Shown: positions 1-8,469 of the stretch, piece after piece
How positions within the stretch are numbered: the stretch's first letter is position 1
Layout: each line of letters begins with the position of its first letter
Source of the DNA: Candidatus Omnitrophota bacterium
Lineage (GTDB): Bacteria; Omnitrophota; Gorgyraeia; Tantalellales; Tantalellaceae
NCBI GenBank assembly: GCA_023142805.1
Contig: JAGLIU010000136.1
Coordinates: forward strand, 1 to 14,643
Length of the DNA stretch: 14,643 nucleotides
Direction: 5' to 3'
Position numbers and translations under genes: made by a program
The notes under the pieces: generated by a model
Told to the model about the DNA's origin: nothing
Databases searched by the model: none
The model's input: the letters and a program-made list of their open reading frames with translations, nothing else

Positions 1-59
1 CAACCGCTATTATCAACTTCCTTATTTCTAAGATTTTTTATTATTCTTTTAATTCTCAA

Positions 60-2045
60 CTAGAACAATCTATACATCATATCATATATTTTCCTATCAT
101 CATCCGGAAGATCAAACGAACTTTCCCCTCTGATCGTTTTCATAACCGCCTCATCCAATTTTTCAGGATCGACACACACGATATATCCTTTTTCTTCAAG
201 CCCCTTAATGAACCTTGCATATTTTGTTTGTTTCTTCCGCCTCTTATCGGGCATAAAAACCAATACACGCCGCCCTGAAGCGACCGCTTCAGAAACCATA
301 GAAATGCTTTCTCCTGAAACAATTACTATATCACTTACAGAAAGTATATTTTTTACCGTATTAACATCTTTATCATTTTTTCCTACAACATAATCCTTAC
401 ATCTCTTATCCCCGTTAAATACATCGTAAAGAACATTCTCTGTTTCTAAATTCGTTCGACGTGAAGTCGTTACATAATATGCTCCTCCTTGATCCTCACA
501 AACTCTCTTTACGCTCTCCGCTACTAAACGTGTCAATTTTTCACTAAAATAAAAATAAGAATTATCCCCTCCAAAAAGAAGCCCGATATTCGGACCTTTT
601 TGATTCTCGCCCATTTTATCCGACTTCAACGGAATCCCATAACCCGTTGCCTCTAACTCCTTGACGTCCACTAAATTCGGGGCTAATTCTGTCACTACTT
701 CATTATCCCCGCCCCATGCCCCTTTTATTCGATTTCGGCAAAGATCCTCCCCCCGCAAGCCCGCGTCATGTCTAGGCATTACCACAAGATCAAAAGCCGC
801 CCGATTGATCTTTCCCGGATCCAGTATTGTTACATTTCGCGCGTTGTTCTCTATCTTCATCATTTTGTTTACACCAAACAGACCGGATCCACAACTGACA
901 ACAACATCCGCGTATTGTTTGGATATATTTTCGTAACTTTCTTTTTTTAGCGCCATTTTCAGTAAAAATAACCGGCCTTGAAAATATTTACTCAAGAACG
1001 GGGTTAAACTATTAAAAAACAGTTTGTATCCTTTATTCTTAAAGCATATCGCCGCTACATTAACCTTTAAATGCTCAGGACTATATCCTTCCTCTTTACG
1101 ATACTTCCTGATCTGTTTGACAACAGCAAGAGACTGATTTAAATGTCCTTTTTTCCCATCATCCAAGACCAGGATCTTTTTTACAGGCGTTAATTTCCAT
1201 TTCTTATGCATCCATAACCATTGTTCGGGATACTTCCTTATATGTTTTTCAAGATAACGGTTGTATTCCCGCATATAGGGTACAATGTCTTCCCCCTTTT
1301 GGATCGCCATGATCGGCTCCACTACAACTTTATGATAAGCCCCCTTTTCCCTGTGAATAAAGACCGGCAAAATTGAAGCTCCGCTTTTCTGCGCGAATTT
1401 ATAAGGTCCGACGGCCGTCGAAGCGGAACGACCAAAAAAATCTATCAATTCGCCTGACACACCCGCGTTTTGATCCGCGAGTATTCCTACACTTCCTCCC
1501 TTATGAAGCACACGAAAGATATTCTTAATATTCGTGCCTTTTCGTATAACAATATTCCCCTTTGATTCTCGCAACTTATTTAATATCTCGTTTAAACGTA
1601 CCATCTTCTGATCCCTGGCTAACAAATACAGCGGAATCCCCCTATTTACACTTGTTACCGTACTAAGCTCCCAATTACCAAAATGCGCGGATAAAAGTAT
1701 CATACCGTTCGGATTTTTTGCCGCGCCTTCAATGTTCTGAAAATTACGGATCTTTACGTATTTATCTGTATATTTTTTGTCCATCTTTGTTAGGGATAAC
1801 AATTCCATGAAAGTCTGGACAAGATTCTTGTAAACATCTTTGGTAAGCTTTTTAATTTCGGAAGGCGTTTTTTCCTCGCAAAAAGCGGCTTTTAAATTCG
1901 CATAGGTTATCCACTTCCTTTTACCGCTCAACGCGTACACTAACACACCTATCCGCCTGCCTATCCACAAATTAAATCGTATGGGCATTACATGAAAAAA
2001 AGCATTAAGAATTCTTACCAGAACTGATGCTATTAAGTCTATCAC
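60..2045 (-). CDS. Lipid A-type lysophospholipid acyltransferase fused to ELM1-like putative glycosyltransferase
   Basis: A single 661-codon frame carries two domains. Residues 1-286 match the LpxL/HtrB late acyltransferase family: a hydrophobic N-terminus, the catalytic HX4E motif (H121 to E126, HFGNWE), DQNAG at 191-195, and the family-typical ending PEQWLWMHKKWK near 273-284. This family acylates Kdo2-lipid A at the inner membrane. Residues 288-661 resemble the ELM1/GtrOC1 (former DUF1022) family, a GT-B-like fold: DDGKKGH at 295-301, FGGDNS at 491-496, and SGESISMVSEAVASG at 577-591. The second domain's substrate is unknown; a sugar-transfer role in the LPS core is inference. The start is GTG, overlapping the end of lpxK by 41 bp; GGAAGGA lies 8 nt upstream. 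The next ATG (M20) would remove conserved N-terminal hydrophobic residues. Both domains look complete and the linker is only a few residues. Acyl-chain specificity, and so an lpxL or lpxM symbol, cannot be assigned. Confidence 0.88.
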   Translation of the reverse strand: MIDLIASVLVRILNAFFHVMPIRFNLWIGRRIGVLVYALSGKRKWITYANLKAAFCEEKTPSEIKKLTKDVYKNLVQTFMELLSLTKMDKKYTDKYVKIRNFQNIEGAAKNPNGMILLSAHFGNWELSTVTSVNRGIPLYLLARDQKMVRLNEILNKLRESKGNIVIRKGTNIKNIFRVLHKGGSVGILADQNAGVSGELIDFFGRSASTAVGPYKFAQKSGASILPVFIHREKGAYHKVVVEPIMAIQKGEDIVPYMREYNRYLEKHIRKYPEQWLWMHKKWKLTPVKKILVLDDGKKGHLNQSLAVVKQIRKYRKEEGYSPEHLKVNVAAICFKNKGYKLFFNSLTPFLSKYFQGRLFLLKMALKKESYENISKQYADVVVSCGSGLFGVNKMMKIENNARNVTILDPGKINRAAFDLVVMPRHDAGLRGEDLCRNRIKGAWGGDNEVVTELAPNLVDVKELEATGYGIPLKSDKMGENQKGPNIGLLFGGDNSYFYFSEKLTRLVAESVKRVCEDQGGAYYVTTSRRTNLETENVLYDVFNGDKRCKDYVVGKNDKDVNTVKNILSVSDIVIVSGESISMVSEAVASGRRVLVFMPDKRRKKQTKYARFIKGLEEKGYIVCVDPEKLDEAVMKTIRGESSFDLPDDDRKIYDMMYRLF

Positions 2046-3054
2046 TTAGTTCTTCCTTCCCCCCTATTATATCAAGCACTATATTGAGTACAAACAACCT
2101 ATCCCTAACCGCGGATATATCCAGTTCTTTAAGTTTTACAAAATCTTTGTTCGTAACAATAATATTGTCGATGTTATTCTCCGCGCATTTACGGGCTATC
2201 CCGTCTATATCTCCTTGAGTATAGACATAATGATCGGGATAATCATCACGAAGAACTATATCCGCTCCTTGTTTTTCTACCAAGAATTTAAAATAATCCG
2301 GGTCAGCTATCCCACTGAACAAATACACTCTCTTACCTGAAATAATCTCCGCGGAATGAACCGCGCTCATAGAATCTGTTAAACCATGTATCTTATACTT
2401 GGTTGTCACAATAGCTTTCCCTTTAAAGTCCGATCTCAACTTATCAATAGTCTCTTCTGTAACCTGCTCTCCGACTCTATCCGCTTTTGTTAACACAAAA
2501 ATGTCTGCCCTTTCGAGCGCGTAAACAGGCTCTCTCAAGACTCCCCGGGGCAACACATGCCCGTTACCAAAAGGGTTTAAAGAATCCAGAAGAACTATAT
2601 TCAGATCACGTTTTAGTCTTCTATGCTGAAACCCGTCATCAAGAATAACTACATCTTTCCCTTCTTCCCCGGCCCTGTACGCGCCTTTAACTCTATCTTG
2701 ACCCTTTATTACTAAAACATCCGCGAGCACGTCTTCAAGCATCTTGTTCTCATCATTTCCGTAACCTCTGGTAAGAACAGCTGGTTTTTTACCATTCATT
2801 AAAAAATAATCCGCGAGAAATATCGCGAATGGAGTTTTGCCTGTACCACCCACGGTTATATTACCTACACTTATGACCGGCGTCAGCGCGTCATATTGTT
2901 TTCTAAAACCGTGCTTGTACACCCGATCGATCAAACTTACAACACTAAAATATAACCACGATAATACGCGTAAAACCCCTTTTAGAACAAACTCTACAGG
3001 TCCTACTCTTTCATCTTTCATCAATGATAACATGTACAACTTAAACGATACCAT
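2005..3054 (-). CDS. lpxK: Tetraacyldisaccharide 4'-kinase
   Basis: LpxK phosphorylates the 4' position of the tetraacyldisaccharide to give lipid IVA at the cytoplasmic face of the inner membrane. The sequence shows an N-terminal hydrophobic segment, the P-loop GNITVGGTGKTP (residues 64-75), RGYG (96-99), the DDGFQHRR motif (139-146), SGIADPDYF (247-255), and a C-terminal TNKD (301-304) equivalent to the TEKD of other LpxK proteins. I chose the ATG at 3054 (349 residues), which has AAGGGA about 10 nt upstream. A TTG at 3075 would add seven residues but has no clear ribosome binding site. The segment between RGYG and DDGFQH is about 20 residues shorter than in E. coli LpxK. The gene follows waaA after a 151-bp gap and overlaps the acyltransferase gene by 41 bp, so lipid A phosphorylation and acylation are probably co-translated. 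Confidence 0.93.
   Translation of the reverse strand: MVSFKLYMLSLMKDERVGPVEFVLKGVLRVLSWLYFSVVSLIDRVYKHGFRKQYDALTPVISVGNITVGGTGKTPFAIFLADYFLMNGKKPAVLTRGYGNDENKMLEDVLADVLVIKGQDRVKGAYRAGEEGKDVVILDDGFQHRRLKRDLNIVLLDSLNPFGNGHVLPRGVLREPVYALERADIFVLTKADRVGEQVTEETIDKLRSDFKGKAIVTTKYKIHGLTDSMSAVHSAEIISGKRVYLFSGIADPDYFKFLVEKQGADIVLRDDYPDHYVYTQGDIDGIARKCAENNIDNIIVTNKDFVKLKELDISAVRDRLFVLNIVLDIIGGKEELSDRLNSISSGKNS
2054..2060 (-). promoter_or_regulatory. Shine-Dalgarno site for the GTG start of the acyltransferase-ELM1 gene
   Basis: On the minus strand this reads GGAAGGA, 8 nt before the GTG at 2045. It lies inside the 3' end of the lpxK coding sequence. It supports the GTG start and translation coupled to lpxK. 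Confidence 0.6.
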
Positions 3055-3088
3055 AATGTTTACATCCCTTATCAATACGATTAAAAGA

Positions 3089-3181
3089 GTTTAGATGTTT
3101 AAATGTCTAAAGCTCCGGCTCATAAAACTTGACCACGTTAATTTTAAGACCGCGTAAACTCTATAAACTCCAACGTGACAA
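3089..3181. repeat. Degenerate short repeats in the waaA-lpxK spacer
   Basis: This non-coding spacer holds three successive 8-nt units, gtttagat, gtttaaat and gtctaaag (3089-3112), then aaactctata (3156-3165) and aacgtgacaa (3172-3181). The blocks aatgtctaaa.ctc, aaactctata and aacg.gacaa recur in the same order in the aroE-pilD gap at 12243-12279. The agreement suggests a shared, decayed intergenic repeat. No function is evident. Confidence 0.4.
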
Positions 3182-3205
3182 CCCCTATCACCTTACTCCA
3201 TGCGC

Positions 3206-4534
3206 CTAACTCCGTATATCTCTCATATATTTTTCTATTTCTTTCACAATTTTAACAACCGCTCCAGTATTATCGGAGATGACTTTCCTCGCGTTCATTG
3301 ATATCTCTTTATTTAATTCAGGGTTATTTAAAAGAGCCGCTAACACATCTTTAAGGTGTTGAACATCCTCTACCTGCATAGCCGCCTTAGCATCCAGGAA
3401 TATCCTGCTTATTTCTTTAAAATTGGACATATACGGTCCAAAGATCACAGTCTTCCCCCATTTAGCGGCTTCTATAGGGTTTTGTCCGCCTTTTTTCACT
3501 ATACTTCCTCCAATAAACACCACATCCGCGATATTGTAAAGATCACTCAAATGTCCGATCGTGTCTACGATCAATACATCAAAACTTTCCGTCCCCATGT
3601 TTGCTTGACGCTTAAACGAAGCTTCTAATACAGAACTTTCGCCCTCAATTATCCGTGAAAACATAGCACAATTCAGTCCCGCCGCTTTTATCTGCCTTTT
3701 TATCTCGTCTGATCTCTCGATATGTCTCGGAGCCAAAACAAGTTTTAACTCTTTATATGTCTTTTTAAGCGCGTTAAAAATCTCTATCAGTTCTTTTTCT
3801 TCCGGAGAATGAGTGCTTCCGGCAACTATGATCATGTTGTTCTCGCTAAACCGCAAAGTCGCTTTATCAAACAATACGTCTTTGAGCTCAGGAAGTTGTC
3901 CGCTAAACTTCATGTTTCCCATCACGAATATCCTGTTCTTATCCGCTCCGAGCCGCGTTATTCTTTCAGCATCCTGATCCGATTGCATACAAAAACATGT
4001 TATGTATCCCAAAATGGAGGATATAATAGGTCTAACTCTTTTATAGTTTAAAAAAGAATCGTCCGATATTCTTCCATTAACTAACACGATCGGTATCTCC
4101 CTAGATTTAAGTTCTCTAAGCAGATTGGGCCATAATTCTGTTTCTACCATTATATACAATCTCGGATCTATTCTTTTTACTATCCGTGATATGATCATAC
4201 TCAGATCAAACGGATAATAAAACACATACTCAACAATCCCTTTTTTTTCGTTTAAATGTTTTTTTACAACATCATTTCCGGTACGTGTAGTAGTTGAGAT
4301 AACAATGGGCGCGTTCTGATATTTGTTTTTTATCGCTTCAGCTAATTTAACAGCAACCATAGCCTCCCCTACACTTACGGCATGTATCCAGACAGGCTTG
4401 TTGATATCTACTAAAGATTTTGGAAGAAATCCAAATTTCTGAAAAAACCCTTTATGCCATTTACCTTTGATCAAAAGATACGGTATATATAAAAAACTGA
4501 AAATTATAAAAAATATATCATAAAAAATTCGCAT
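3206..4534 (-). CDS. waaA: 3-deoxy-D-manno-octulosonic acid (Kdo) transferase
   Basis: WaaA (KdtA) moves Kdo from CMP-Kdo to lipid IVA. It is a GT-B glycosyltransferase held at the inner membrane by an N-terminal segment, here roughly residues 3-22. Family motifs are clear: HAVSVGE at 51-57, whose glutamate E57 matches the known catalytic base, STTTRTGN at 80-87, YPFD at 107-110, ETELWPN at 131-137, and a late GGS...GGQNPIEA...GP...NF block that forms the nucleotide-sugar side. The ATG at 4534 gives 442 residues. A TTG two codons upstream is possible, and neither has a good ribosome binding site. The gene lies 89 bp after xerC and ahead of lpxK, so it opens the lipid A gene group. Whether it adds one, two or more Kdo units cannot be read from sequence. 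Confidence 0.94.
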   Translation of the reverse strand: MRIFYDIFFIIFSFLYIPYLLIKGKWHKGFFQKFGFLPKSLVDINKPVWIHAVSVGEAMVAVKLAEAIKNKYQNAPIVISTTTRTGNDVVKKHLNEKKGIVEYVFYYPFDLSMIISRIVKRIDPRLYIMVETELWPNLLRELKSREIPIVLVNGRISDDSFLNYKRVRPIISSILGYITCFCMQSDQDAERITRLGADKNRIFVMGNMKFSGQLPELKDVLFDKATLRFSENNMIIVAGSTHSPEEKELIEIFNALKKTYKELKLVLAPRHIERSDEIKRQIKAAGLNCAMFSRIIEGESSVLEASFKRQANMGTESFDVLIVDTIGHLSDLYNIADVVFIGGSIVKKGGQNPIEAAKWGKTVIFGPYMSNFKEISRIFLDAKAAMQVEDVQHLKDVLAALLNNPELNKEISMNARKVISDNTGAVVKIVKEIEKYMRDIRS

Positions 4535-4629
4535 AATCAATCTATCGGTTTCATTGAAAAATCAAAATAAAAGTTAATTGGATCCAGAATAAGCTTTTGT
4601 TTCTGTCGAACACTACACAACCATTGATC

Positions 4630-5490
4630 TTATGCCCTCGGATGGGCCTTCATATACATCTCCCTCAACCTCTTAGATCCTAAATGAGTATATATCTGCG
4701 TTGTTGACAGATTCTTGTGTCCCAAAAGTTCTTGCACACTTCTGAGATCCGCTCCATTATTGATCAAATGTGTAGCAAAAGAATGTCTAATAGAATGCGG
4801 AGATATCTTATTCTCTATACCACATTGTTCTACATATTTATCTATTATCCTGCGTATACTTCTATCGGTTATTCTATTGCCACGTTTATTTAAAAAGATA
4901 GCTCCCCTTATTAATTTCCGATCTTCTATGTAACTTCTAAGCACCCGTTGTGATTCCGACCCCAAAATGGATATTCTTTCCCTTTTTCCTTTACCTCTCA
5001 CCTTAACCACCCCTGAAATAAGATCAATGTCTTCAAAATTAAGACCCACCAATTCACTCACACGCATCCCTGTCGAATAAAGTACCTCCAAAATAGCCCT
5101 GTCCCTTAACCCTAGAACGTTATCCACCAACGGCGCGGTTATTAACTTCATAGTTTTCTCTGTATCTAAAAATTCTGGGAGATGCTTATCAAGTTTAGGA
5201 GTAAAAATACTTTGAGATGGATCCGTATCCACATACTTTTCTCTGGAAAGAAATTTAAAAAAAGACCGTATCACACTTAATTTTCTCACTATCGTACGTT
5301 TAGCGGATCCCTTTTTACGAAGTTCCGCCAAGAATTTCCGAAGATCAAGATGCGTTATTTTTTTAGGGTCTTCTTTTTTTAAAAACTTATAAAATTCCAC
5401 AAGATCAGAACTATAACTACGTAAGGTATGTTCTGAATAATTTTTTTCTATATCAAGATAATTTAAAAACTTTCCAATGAAACGTTCCAC
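4630..5490 (-). CDS. xerC: Tyrosine recombinase XerC-type
   Basis: The protein has 286 residues, the normal length for XerC/XerD. An N-terminal SAM-like core-binding domain (about 1-90) precedes the catalytic domain. All active-site residues are present: R143 (TGMRVSEL), K167 (RGKGKRER), H232 and R235 (HSIRHSFATHL), H258 (LLGHKN) and the nucleophile Y267 (IYTHL). Xer recombinases resolve chromosome dimers at dif at the terminus. The start is GTG; AGGA in the last codons of topA lies 6 nt upstream and the gap to topA is 2 nt, so the two genes are coupled. The topA-xerC order favours a housekeeping Xer role over a phage or integron integrase. Telling XerC from XerD needs a tree, so the symbol rests partly on context. 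Confidence 0.92.
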   Translation of the reverse strand: MERFIGKFLNYLDIEKNYSEHTLRSYSSDLVEFYKFLKKEDPKKITHLDLRKFLAELRKKGSAKRTIVRKLSVIRSFFKFLSREKYVDTDPSQSIFTPKLDKHLPEFLDTEKTMKLITAPLVDNVLGLRDRAILEVLYSTGMRVSELVGLNFEDIDLISGVVKVRGKGKRERISILGSESQRVLRSYIEDRKLIRGAIFLNKRGNRITDRSIRRIIDKYVEQCGIENKISPHSIRHSFATHLINNGADLRSVQELLGHKNLSTTQIYTHLGSKRLREMYMKAHPRA

Positions 5491-5492
5491 TT

Positions 5493-7565
5493 CTATTCCT
5501 CTTCTACCGCTTCAGTCCCACTGTCGCTATTCACCTCTGCTGCCGGCAGCTTTCTGGTGGTATACGTACACTTAGGATATTTAGTGCATCCGTAAAACGC
5601 GCCGCGCCTTGATTTTCGTTCTACAAGTTCCCCGTCACAATTTTCCTCGGGACATTTTACTCCTGTGGTTATAGACTCCGAATGTCTGCATGCCGGAAAA
5701 TCGGAACAGCTCAAAAACTGACCGCGTCTTCCCCACTTAACAACCATTGGTTTCCCGCATTTAGGACAATCTTCCCCTGTTTCTACAGCCTGACGCTTAA
5801 CGTTTTTCATGCTTTCTGTAGCTTTTTCCATATCCTTTGAAAACGAAGAATAAAAATCTTTAAGCACATTCACCCAATCCACGATACCTTCCTCAACACT
5901 ATCCAGTTCATTTTCCATCTTGGCGGTAAACTCATCATTTACAATATCAGAGAAATTTTCTATAAGAAGTTTGTTAACAAGTTCTCCAAGATCCGTAGGC
6001 TGTAAACTTCGATCCAAACGTTTGATATAATTACGATAAACTATTGTTCTTATTATAGGCGCGTAAGTTGACGGCCGGCCGATCCCCTTCTCCTCTAACA
6101 TCTTAACTAATGACGCGTCGGTATAACGCGGCGGAGCCTTAGTAAAATGTTGCGCCGGAATAAGCTCTTCAAGAAGGGTCTCTTCTCCCGCTTCCAAAGG
6201 AGGTATCTCCGGAATTTCCTTTTCAATCTGTCCGTCTTCAATATAAGGACGAAGAAATCCGTCAAAAATAAGTCTTCCACCTCCGGCACGAAACCTGTAA
6301 TCACCGGCATCTATATGAACTGACAGAACTGAATATACGGCACTATCCATCTGACTAGAAATAAATCTTTTCCATATAAGATTGTATAATTTGTACTCGT
6401 TGGGATCAAGATACGGGGCTACCTCTTTCGGGCTTCTAAAAATACTGGTCGGACGTATCGCTTCATGTGCTTCCTGCGCGCGTTTTTTCGCTTTATATTC
6501 CGGAGACTTTTCCGGAATATACTTCTCTCCATATTGTTCTATAACATATTTTTTAGCTTCCTCTTTAGCCTCGTCTGATATACGCACAGAATCCGTACGC
6601 ATATAGGTTATAAGTCCCACACTACCTTTTTCGCCTAATTCTACCCCTTCATAAAGCCTTTGCGCGGTACTCATTGTTTTACCCGCGGAAAAATTAAGTT
6701 TATTGAACGCGTCCTGTTGAAGCAGCGATGTTGTATAGGGAGATCTGGGATAACTTTTTTTATCTCTGCATCCTACATCGTGAATAATAAATTTTTCTTC
6801 TTTTAATTTGGCGGTTATCTCATCAATACTTTCAGCATCGGGAATCTGCGCCTTTTCGCCTTTGTATTTTACCAATTTCGCGGAAAACGGAATAGCTTCA
6901 TCTTCCGCTTTGATATTTGAATCCAGTTTTTTAAGCAGAACTTCCATACTCCAATATTCTTCGGGATTGAACTTGCGTATTTCTTCTTCTCTTTCAACTA
7001 TAAGTTTTACCGCCACCGACTGTACTCTTCCGGCACTTAATCCTCTTGTAATTTTTTTCCATAAAAGAGGACTAAGTGAATATCCCACTATACGATCAAG
7101 TATCCTTCTGGCCTGCTGCGCGTTTACTTTGCTCATATCTATCTGACGTGGATTTTCAAAAGCGTTCTCCACGGCTTTTTTCGTTATTTCATCAAAACTT
7201 ACTCTGAATATGTCTATTTTTCCGTTATCAAGCTGCTCTTTAAGATGCCAGCATATTGCCTCTCCCTCTCTATCCGGGTCAGCCGCTAAAAATACCGCCT
7301 GTATACCTTTCGCCTCTTTTTTTATCTCGCTCAGGTATTTTTTACGCCCCTTTACCACAACATATTCCGGTTTAAAATTATTTTCAAAATCTATACCCAT
7401 TTTTGAAAGCGGAAGATCGATTATATGCCCCATACTGGCGACAACTCTGTAATCTTTCCCCAATATTTTGTTAATAGTCTTTGATTTGGCAGGAGACTCC
7501 ACAATGACCAAAAATTTAGCACCGGTCTTCTTTTTCTTTGTTCTCTTACTTTTTTTAACGACCAT
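5493..7565 (-). CDS. topA: DNA topoisomerase I (type IA)
   Basis: This enzyme relaxes negative supercoils by single-strand passage. The TOPRIM domain holds E23 (VESPAKSKTI) and the DPDREGE triad (D96, D98, E100). SAGRVQS lies at 178-184 and the catalytic tyrosine is Y321 in ITYMRTDS. GIGRPSTYA (494-502) is another family signature. The C-terminus carries two four-cysteine zinc ribbons, C600/C603/C620/C626 and C638/C643/C660/C666, then a short acidic tail. At 690 residues it is close to Firmicute TopA and shorter than the E. coli protein, which has a longer C-terminal region. A lysine-rich N-terminal tail of about 15 residues precedes the core. The ATG at 7565 follows dprA by one base, with AAGGA about 8 nt upstream inside the end of dprA. 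Confidence 0.97.
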   Translation of the reverse strand: MVVKKSKRTKKKKTGAKFLVIVESPAKSKTINKILGKDYRVVASMGHIIDLPLSKMGIDFENNFKPEYVVVKGRKKYLSEIKKEAKGIQAVFLAADPDREGEAICWHLKEQLDNGKIDIFRVSFDEITKKAVENAFENPRQIDMSKVNAQQARRILDRIVGYSLSPLLWKKITRGLSAGRVQSVAVKLIVEREEEIRKFNPEEYWSMEVLLKKLDSNIKAEDEAIPFSAKLVKYKGEKAQIPDAESIDEITAKLKEEKFIIHDVGCRDKKSYPRSPYTTSLLQQDAFNKLNFSAGKTMSTAQRLYEGVELGEKGSVGLITYMRTDSVRISDEAKEEAKKYVIEQYGEKYIPEKSPEYKAKKRAQEAHEAIRPTSIFRSPKEVAPYLDPNEYKLYNLIWKRFISSQMDSAVYSVLSVHIDAGDYRFRAGGGRLIFDGFLRPYIEDGQIEKEIPEIPPLEAGEETLLEELIPAQHFTKAPPRYTDASLVKMLEEKGIGRPSTYAPIIRTIVYRNYIKRLDRSLQPTDLGELVNKLLIENFSDIVNDEFTAKMENELDSVEEGIVDWVNVLKDFYSSFSKDMEKATESMKNVKRQAVETGEDCPKCGKPMVVKWGRRGQFLSCSDFPACRHSESITTGVKCPEENCDGELVERKSRRGAFYGCTKYPKCTYTTRKLPAAEVNSDSGTEAVEEE

Positions 7566-7566
7566 A

Positions 7567-8460
7567 TCACCTATCCTTGATTAATTCATATCTTTTACCG
7601 ACTAATGTACGTATCCTACCATCAGTTTCCAGTTTTAATAAAGTCTTCGACAACATATTGGAACTCTTGTTAACATTTTTCGAAATATCATCCACATGTA
7701 TCCCCGGTTCGTTCCTAAGTACGTCTATTATTTCTTCTTCTTCACTTGAAACAACGATCTTTTCCTCTTTTTGATATATCGACAAATCCTTTTTCTCGTC
7801 AATAAAAACATTAATTTCCTCCAGCACATCATCAACATTAGTGATCAATTTCGCGCCTGTCTGTAATAACTGATTGGTCCCGCCGGAAACTGCCGTATCA
7901 ATGCGTCCCGGCACAGCAAATACTTCTCTTCCCTGTTCAAGCGCGAACCTGACAGTTATCATCGCCCCGCTCTTTTTTGCCGCTTCAACCACGATAACCC
8001 CTTTTGACATGCCACTTACTATTCTATTGCGTTTGGGAAAATTCATCTTCAGCGGTTTCATCTCAAATGAATATTCCGTCAGAACCGCTCCGCTGCGAAT
8101 GATCTCACTAGCCAAACCTTCCGATTCCCTGGGATATATGTGATTAAACCCGCTTCCCATCACCGCTATAGTTCTACCCCCCGCCTTTAAAGCCCCTCTG
8201 TGAGCCGCGGAATCTATGCCCCTGGCCATACCGCTTATTACGGTTATACCTCTTTGGGCAAGTTCATAAGCAAATTCCTCGGCAACTCGCATGCCATATA
8301 ACGAACATTTTCTAGATCCGACAATGGCTACAGCGTTAATATCTTCAGACAATATTTCTCCGCGGCAATAAAGTAACCGCGGAGGAAAATGTATTTCCTT
8401 AAGCATCTGAGGATAGTCATCATCCTCTATCCTGATCTGTTTTATGTTATTTTGCTCCAT
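7567..8460 (-). CDS. dprA: DNA processing protein DprA
   Basis: DprA (Smf) binds incoming single-stranded DNA and loads RecA during natural transformation; many bacteria with no known competence also carry it. The Rossmann-like core shows IVGSR (46-50), SGMARGIDSAAH (76-87), FPKRNRIVSG (141-150) and GTNQLLQTGA (194-203). A C-terminal winged-helix domain covers about 238-295, with an acidic linker ahead of it. There is no clear N-terminal SAM domain, so the protein starts close to the core; 297 residues is at the short end of the family. The ATG at 8460 comes 9 nt after the HD-GYP stop codon and has no strong ribosome binding site, which suggests translational coupling. It leads directly into topA and xerC. 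Confidence 0.95.
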   Translation of the reverse strand: MEQNNIKQIRIEDDDYPQMLKEIHFPPRLLYCRGEILSEDINAVAIVGSRKCSLYGMRVAEEFAYELAQRGITVISGMARGIDSAAHRGALKAGGRTIAVMGSGFNHIYPRESEGLASEIIRSGAVLTEYSFEMKPLKMNFPKRNRIVSGMSKGVIVVEAAKKSGAMITVRFALEQGREVFAVPGRIDTAVSGGTNQLLQTGAKLITNVDDVLEEINVFIDEKKDLSIYQKEEKIVVSSEEEEIIDVLRNEPGIHVDDISKNVNKSSNMLSKTLLKLETDGRIRTLVGKRYELIKDR

Positions 8461-8469
8461 ATACGAAAC

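Noticed and set aside
1..59. Possible start of a next minus-strand gene: a TTG directly after the stop at 60 keeps an open frame to the window edge, and AAGGAAG lies near position 20.
   Set aside because: Under 60 bases, no properly spaced ribosome binding site and start, and no recognisable peptide. It cannot be supported from this window.
1160..1210. An internal start that would express the ELM1-like domain separately (ATG at residue 279).
   Set aside because: No ribosome binding site is visible upstream, and the methionine lies within the conserved end of the acyltransferase domain.
3055..3075. TTG at 3075 as the lpxK start.
   Set aside because: The ATG at 3054 has an AAGGGA upstream, while the TTG has no ribosome binding site and adds only seven residues.
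4630..5490. Phage or integron integrase as the identity of the tyrosine recombinase.
   Set aside because: Length, motifs and the tight link to topA fit housekeeping Xer; no attachment site, cassette or phage gene is nearby.
661..7146. Plus-strand open frames such as 661-936, 2837-3094, 3356-3628 and 6808-7146.
   Set aside because: They lie antisense to well-identified genes, carry no family motifs and are as expected by chance opposite long coding sequences.
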